A stretch of DNA of 35,515 nucleotides from Claveliimonas intestinigallinarum (GTDB lineage Bacteria > Bacillota > Clostridia > Lachnospirales > Lachnospiraceae). Every line of letters begins with the position of its first letter. Positions within the stretch are counted from its first letter, which is position 1. This document shows, in pieces, positions 31,862 to 35,515 of the stretch. The notes beneath the pieces were generated by a model, which saw nothing but the letters and a program-made list of their open reading frames with translations, made no database searches and was not told the DNA's origin. The stretch lies in NCBI GenBank assembly GCA_019115145.1, contig DXED01000034.1, positions 1 through 35,515 on the forward strand, in the 5' to 3' direction. A program made the translations under genes and the position numbers.

Positions 31862-34240
31862 TTAATTAAAGGACTGCTCCGTGCGGTTGATGATCTCGTC
31901 CTGCAGAGGTTTATCCAGATTGCGGAAGAAATCGCTGTATCCCGCCACCCGGACGATCAGGTCTTTATAGTCCTCCGGATGCTTCTGGGCATTGATGAGG
32001 GTCTGGCGGTCCACCACGTTAAACTGGATGTGATGTCCGTCCATGGCGAAGTAGGACCGGATCAGGCTGGCCATATTGTTCAGGCCCTCCTCGCCGGCCA
32101 CCACGTCAGGCGTAAACTTCTGGTTCAGAAGCGTGCCCGCGGTCGCCAGATGATCCATCTTGGAGCAGGATTTGATCACAGCTGTAGGGCCGTTGGTGTC
32201 TGCGGATTTCTCCGGAGAAATGCCCTCTGATACAGGCTTGTGGGCCTTTCTGCCATTGGGTGTTGCCAGGATCACATCCCCAAAGTACACATGGCAGGTT
32301 GTGGGCAGCATATCTACGCCGTACTTTCCGCCCTTCATGTTCGGGCGGCCTGTGATGGTGCTCCTGTAGAGCTCAAACACATCCTGCATGATGCTGTCCG
32401 CGTAGTCGTCATCATTGCCGTATTTCGGAGTCCTGTCATGAACCATGCGGTAAATGGCGTCATAGCCCTCATAGTCGTGCTCCATGGCCTCAATGAGCTC
32501 CTCCATGGTAAAGTTTTTCTTGTCGTAGACATTGTATTTTACAGCTGCGATACAGTCGGTGACTGTGCCGATTCCCACGCCCTGGATGTAGTTTGTGTTG
32601 TATCTGGCGCCGCCTGCATTGTAGTCCTTCGCGTTGGAGATGCAGTCGTTTGTCACAACAGACAGACAGGGGGCCGGCATCTCCTTGGCGTACAGCTCCT
32701 CAATCACATTGTTGCCTCGTATCTTTACGTCCACGATATACTCCAGCTGCTTCTTGAAGGCATCCCAGAGCTCGTCGTAGGTCTTGAAATCCCTGGCATA
32801 GCCCTGCTTCAGACCGATCTGCTTTCCGCTGTACTGGTCAAAGCCGTTGAACAGCGTGAGCTGGAACACCTTGGGAATATTCAGGTATCCGGTCAGGATG
32901 TAGGCTTCGCTTCCCCAGGCACCTGTCTCCACGCACCCCGAGGAGCCGCCCCTTCTGGCGTCCTCCAGCTTCTTGCCGGCATTGACAAGCTCCATAATCT
33001 GGGCCTCCGTGTTGTAGAAGGCGGGCTGTCCCCAGCCCTTCCTTGAAATCTCGCAGGCTCTCTTCAGGAATTTGGCGGGCGTCTTCTTGCTGATAGTCAC
33101 ATTGGAGTTGGGCTGCACCAGCTTCATCTCGTCCATGCAGTCCAGGATCAGATAGCTGACATTATTGACTCCATTGCGGCCGTCAGGCGTCACGCCGCCA
33201 GTGTTGATATTGGCAAAATCCGTGTAGGTAGCGCTCTCCTTCAGCGTGATACCCACCTTTACAGGCGCCGGCTGGTTGTAGAATTTCACCCACAGGCACT
33301 CCAGAAGCTCGAGGGCCTTCTCATCGTCCAGGATGCCTGCCTCCACGTCCCTCTCATAGTACGGGTACAGGTGCTGATCCAGTCTTCCAGGGCTGAAAGC
33401 GTCCCATGGATTCAGCTCTGTTGTGACCGCGAGGTGCGTGAACCAGTAGAGCTGGATTGCCTGCCAGTAGGTCTGGGGCCTGTGGGCAGGAACTACCTCC
33501 AGGTTGGCAGCGATCTGGAGCAGCTCAGCCTTCCTGGTCTCATCCTCCTCCTTCTCCGCCATCTCAAGAGCCAGGCTGTGGTAGCGCTCACCCAGGATGA
33601 TGACAGCGTCGCAGGCAATGTCCATGGCCTTGAGCTCCTCACATTTGTCGACAGCGTCCGGATCGTTCATGTAGTCCAGGGCATCCATGGTCTTTTTAAT
33701 CTTCTCTTTGTACTCCATATAGCCGGTGGTGAACACCTGCTCTCCGCCGCAGGTATGTCCCGGGCCTCTCTGCTCCATAAATTCCGTGAACATGCCAGCC
33801 TCGTAGCAGTCATGCCACTCCGGGGTCATCCTGGAGAGGAGCTTTTCTCTCATGCTGCGCCCTGTCCAGTAGGGGATGATCTCCTCTCGCTGGAGCTTGC
33901 GGTCCTCCTCTGTCGTCTTGAAGGACACGAGCTCCCTCTCGCTCATGACGATCATATCCTCCTCGCTGTGGCAGCACAGCTCCGGAAATGTGGGGGATGC
34001 CTGGGGATCCTTTCCCTTTTCCCCGACGATCAGCTCCCCGTCTCCAAGGTACAGCGTCTTTTTGGAGAAATACTCCTTCAGCGTCATGGCTCGCATAACC
34101 GGAATGGAATATTTCCCGTCATTTTCCTTGTAGAAATCTGTCTCGATCTTCGCCCTCTCAAGATCGATGTGAACCGGTGTGTTCACGCTGATCTCCCTGA
34201 GCTTCTGGATCCTTTCGTTCATGCCACGCAATTTTGCCAT
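31862..34240 (-). CDS. hypD: trans-4-hydroxy-L-proline dehydratase (glycyl radical enzyme)
   Basis: 792 residues. It removes water from trans-4-hydroxyproline, giving pyrroline-5-carboxylate. The radical glycine is Gly767 in VRVAGYSD. The thiyl cysteine is Cys436 and the base Glu438, in GSSGCVETG. These match positions 434, 436 and 765 recalled for C. difficile HypD, and long stretches (PTFPELCCH, NINTGGV, DMLPTTCHVYFG, DGHHIQFNV) also agree with it rather than with PFL, glycerol or choline lyases. AGGAGGGTAAAAGG precedes the ATG, four nucleotides after the activase stop. Oxygen-sensitive and cytoplasmic. Confidence 0.95.
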   Translation of the reverse strand: MAKLRGMNERIQKLREISVNTPVHIDLERAKIETDFYKENDGKYSIPVMRAMTLKEYFSKKTLYLGDGELIVGEKGKDPQASPTFPELCCHSEEDMIVMSERELVSFKTTEEDRKLQREEIIPYWTGRSMREKLLSRMTPEWHDCYEAGMFTEFMEQRGPGHTCGGEQVFTTGYMEYKEKIKKTMDALDYMNDPDAVDKCEELKAMDIACDAVIILGERYHSLALEMAEKEEDETRKAELLQIAANLEVVPAHRPQTYWQAIQLYWFTHLAVTTELNPWDAFSPGRLDQHLYPYYERDVEAGILDDEKALELLECLWVKFYNQPAPVKVGITLKESATYTDFANINTGGVTPDGRNGVNNVSYLILDCMDEMKLVQPNSNVTISKKTPAKFLKRACEISRKGWGQPAFYNTEAQIMELVNAGKKLEDARRGGSSGCVETGAWGSEAYILTGYLNIPKVFQLTLFNGFDQYSGKQIGLKQGYARDFKTYDELWDAFKKQLEYIVDVKIRGNNVIEELYAKEMPAPCLSVVTNDCISNAKDYNAGGARYNTNYIQGVGIGTVTDCIAAVKYNVYDKKNFTMEELIEAMEHDYEGYDAIYRMVHDRTPKYGNDDDYADSIMQDVFELYRSTITGRPNMKGGKYGVDMLPTTCHVYFGDVILATPNGRKAHKPVSEGISPEKSADTNGPTAVIKSCSKMDHLATAGTLLNQKFTPDVVAGEEGLNNMASLIRSYFAMDGHHIQFNVVDRQTLINAQKHPEDYKDLIVRVAGYSDFFRNLDKPLQDEIINRTEQSFN

Positions 34241-34244
34241 CCTT

Positions 34245-35153
34245 TTACCCTCCTATTTTGGTGTTTTTAAAACCTGCGTCTGCAAAGAGCGCTGCCAGCG
34301 CTTCCATCTCTTCTCTGTCTGGCGCGTGCAGATCTGTGCCTTTATATTCCATATCCACCTTTCTGTACTTTCCGCTTCCCGTATCGTGGTAGGGCAGCAG
34401 ATTGATCTGTGCCGGATGGATATCGTGTTCCTGGAGAAACGCAATGGTCTCCTTCATATTCCGCTCGTTCCCATTGACCTCCTTCACCGTGGGAACTCGT
34501 ATGTAAATCCTCGCCCCGTCCCGCGCAAGGCGGACCAGGTTATCAAGGATCAGCCTGTTGTCAGTTCCGATATATTTTTTATGGAGCTCCGGATCCATCA
34601 CCTTCACATCGTAGAGGAAGGTGTCCACATAAGGGAGGATTTCCTGAAATCTCTCGTAGGGCACATAGCCGCAGGTATCTATGGTGAGGGACACATCCTG
34701 CTTCTTCAGCTCTTTTGCCGCCGCAAGGATAAAGTCCATATCCATGGCCATGACCTCTCCGCCGGAAAAGGTCACCCCGCCGCCGGACTCCTCGTAAAAC
34801 ATCTGATCCTTCATCAGCTCTCCTACCAGATCTTTGACTGAATACTCCTGCCCCACGATCTCCCGGATCCCTGCCGGGCAGAAATTCACACATTTCCCGC
34901 AGAGTGTACAGGCTTCCGCTTCCAGGACAGGCTGCCCTTCCTCCATATGTACCGCACCTGCCGGACAGACGGCCTGACAGGTGCCGCACCCTGTGCATTT
35001 TTCCCTGTCTACCTGCATTTCCTTTTCAAATCTCTGGGTCTCCGGGTTATGGCACCACTCGCATTTCAGCGGACATCCCTTGAAAAAAACTGTCGTCCGT
35101 ATCCCGTCGCCGTCGTGGATGGAAAACTTCTGTATGTTTGTTATATTTTTCAT
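34245..35153 (-). CDS. HypD-activating enzyme (radical SAM)
   Basis: 302 residues. It installs the glycyl radical on HypD. The SAM cluster motif is CPLKCEWC (Cys27, Cys31, Cys34). A ferredoxin-like insert follows with CTGCGTCQAVCP and CTLCGKCVNFCP, the two-cluster insert typical of GRE activases other than PflA. GGGVTFSGGE is the SAM-binding glycine motif. ACAGGAGAGTGCG precedes the ATG. Placed upstream of hypD in one operon. In C. difficile the partner gene is also adjacent to hypD. Confidence 0.94.
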   Translation of the reverse strand: MKNITNIQKFSIHDGDGIRTTVFFKGCPLKCEWCHNPETQRFEKEMQVDREKCTGCGTCQAVCPAGAVHMEEGQPVLEAEACTLCGKCVNFCPAGIREIVGQEYSVKDLVGELMKDQMFYEESGGGVTFSGGEVMAMDMDFILAAAKELKKQDVSLTIDTCGYVPYERFQEILPYVDTFLYDVKVMDPELHKKYIGTDNRLILDNLVRLARDGARIYIRVPTVKEVNGNERNMKETIAFLQEHDIHPAQINLLPYHDTGSGKYRKVDMEYKGTDLHAPDREEMEALAALFADAGFKNTKIGG

Positions 35154-35220
35154 CGCACTCTCCTGTACATGTTTCTGCTGTATAAACCATCGTTTGAACT
35201 TTAGTCTAATCGTTGTTATA

Positions 35221-35249
35221 ACTATATCTCATCGTTATAATTTTGTCAA
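35221..35249 (-). promoter_or_regulatory. Promoter of the activase-hypD operon
   Basis: TTGACA (35244-35249), 17 nt, TATAGT (35221-35226) on the minus strand. The pentamer ACGAT recurs four times around it at roughly 18-22 nt steps. A degenerate match (11 of 14) to the gntR palindrome lies upstream at 35289-35302. Confidence 0.8.
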
Positions 35250-35320
35250 TCGTCATCTTTACTATAATCCGCCCCCAATTTTTGTGAAATTTGTATCATA
35301 ATATATTGTGTGTTATCAAC

Positions 35321-35349
35321 AAAAAAAGACTGCAAACGCAGTCTTTTTT
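35321..35349. terminator. Bidirectional intrinsic terminator
   Basis: AAAAAAGACTGC and GCAGTCTTTTTT around AAAC. It insulates the hypD operon promoter from sequence to the right. Confidence 0.88.
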
Positions 35350-35389
35350 CTCATAGTCGTACACATTTATACACCAGTTATATGAATGA

Positions 35390-35515
35390 GGGTGTCCCAA
35401 AAGTCACGAAGTGACTGAAAGGACACCCGACTATAAAAAAGGAGAACGGTTACCACGCCGTTCTCCTTTTTCCCTTATTATGTGATATAATAAGGTATGC
35501 TCACATTTAAAGATT
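35390..35515 (+). mobile_element. Probable insertion-sequence left end (IS1182-like), partial
   Basis: GGGTGTCCCAAAAGTCAC (35390-35407) resembles the terminal repeat of IS1182-type elements. It forms a hairpin with GTGACT and GGACACCC (35421-35428). A second hairpin with A- and T-runs (GGAGAACGG 35441-35449 with CCGTTCTCC 35458-35466) is a terminator that would block outside transcription. A TATAAT box and an ATG at 35497 (MLTFKD..., cut by the window end) could start the transposase. The family name is from memory. Confidence 0.5.

Noticed and set aside
1..35515. CRISPR arrays, tRNA or rRNA genes
   Set aside because: No evenly spaced repeats, cloverleaf-like segments or conserved rRNA stretches were seen on reading either strand.

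Overview
The window looks like a chromosomal segment of a GC-rich (about 55%) anaerobic Firmicute, most likely a gut Lachnospiraceae (Clostridium cluster XIVa) species. The reasons are strong AGGAGG ribosome binding sites, a T-box riboswitch, the yicC-gmk-rpoZ-rimO-pgsA-cinA housekeeping order, a glycyl-radical hydroxyproline dehydratase, a class C group II intron and a HesB-like selenoprotein. Most genes lie on the minus strand. This is inference from gene content; no search was run.

Layout. 1-466: 5' end of a group IIC intron sitting directly behind the terminator of a tiny hydrophobic-peptide gene. 466-3790: operon of a TIGR04076-like protein, an aldo/keto reductase and an NhaC-family carrier, headed by a T-box leader whose best specifier is TGG (Trp). 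3805-5735: pyrimidine nucleoside salvage (udp-cdd-deoC). 5847-10928: small membrane-anchored protein, HesB-like selenoprotein with in-frame UGA, zinc-ribbon/Gln-Asn-rich membrane protein, MalY/PatB-type PLP enzyme, acyltransferase and ispH. 11134-12886: NifU-like scaffold plus GGGtGRT protein, a conserved but uncharacterised pair. 13038-21712: topB, a GNAT-TM-DUF3298 fusion, cinA, pgsA, rimO, rpoZ, gmk, yicC. 21858-23600: rqcH, divergent. 23654-26584: small unknown, DUF815 ATPase, pheA. 26726-28687: nitroreductase, pyrB, pyrI (plus strand). 28779-35153: TetR regulator, proC, GntR regulator, peptidase and Ig-domain remnants, and trans-4-hydroxyproline dehydratase (hypD) with its activase. 35390-end: probable insertion-sequence end.

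The most coherent system is the hydroxyproline locus. HypD dehydrates trans-4-hydroxyproline to pyrroline-5-carboxylate and ProC reduces that to proline. A GntR/FCD regulator is divergent from proC, and three copies of a GTATAC-centred palindrome overlap both divergent promoters. A decayed Xaa-Pro aminopeptidase lies between the regulator and hypD, which fits a lost peptide-feeding step. The selenoprotein implies selenocysteine machinery elsewhere in the genome.

The least described pieces are the Trp-type T-box operon, the selenoprotein (easily missed by gene callers because of its UGA), the NifU-like/GGGtGRT pair with a perfect inverted repeat in its leader, and the intron-tagged small peptide.
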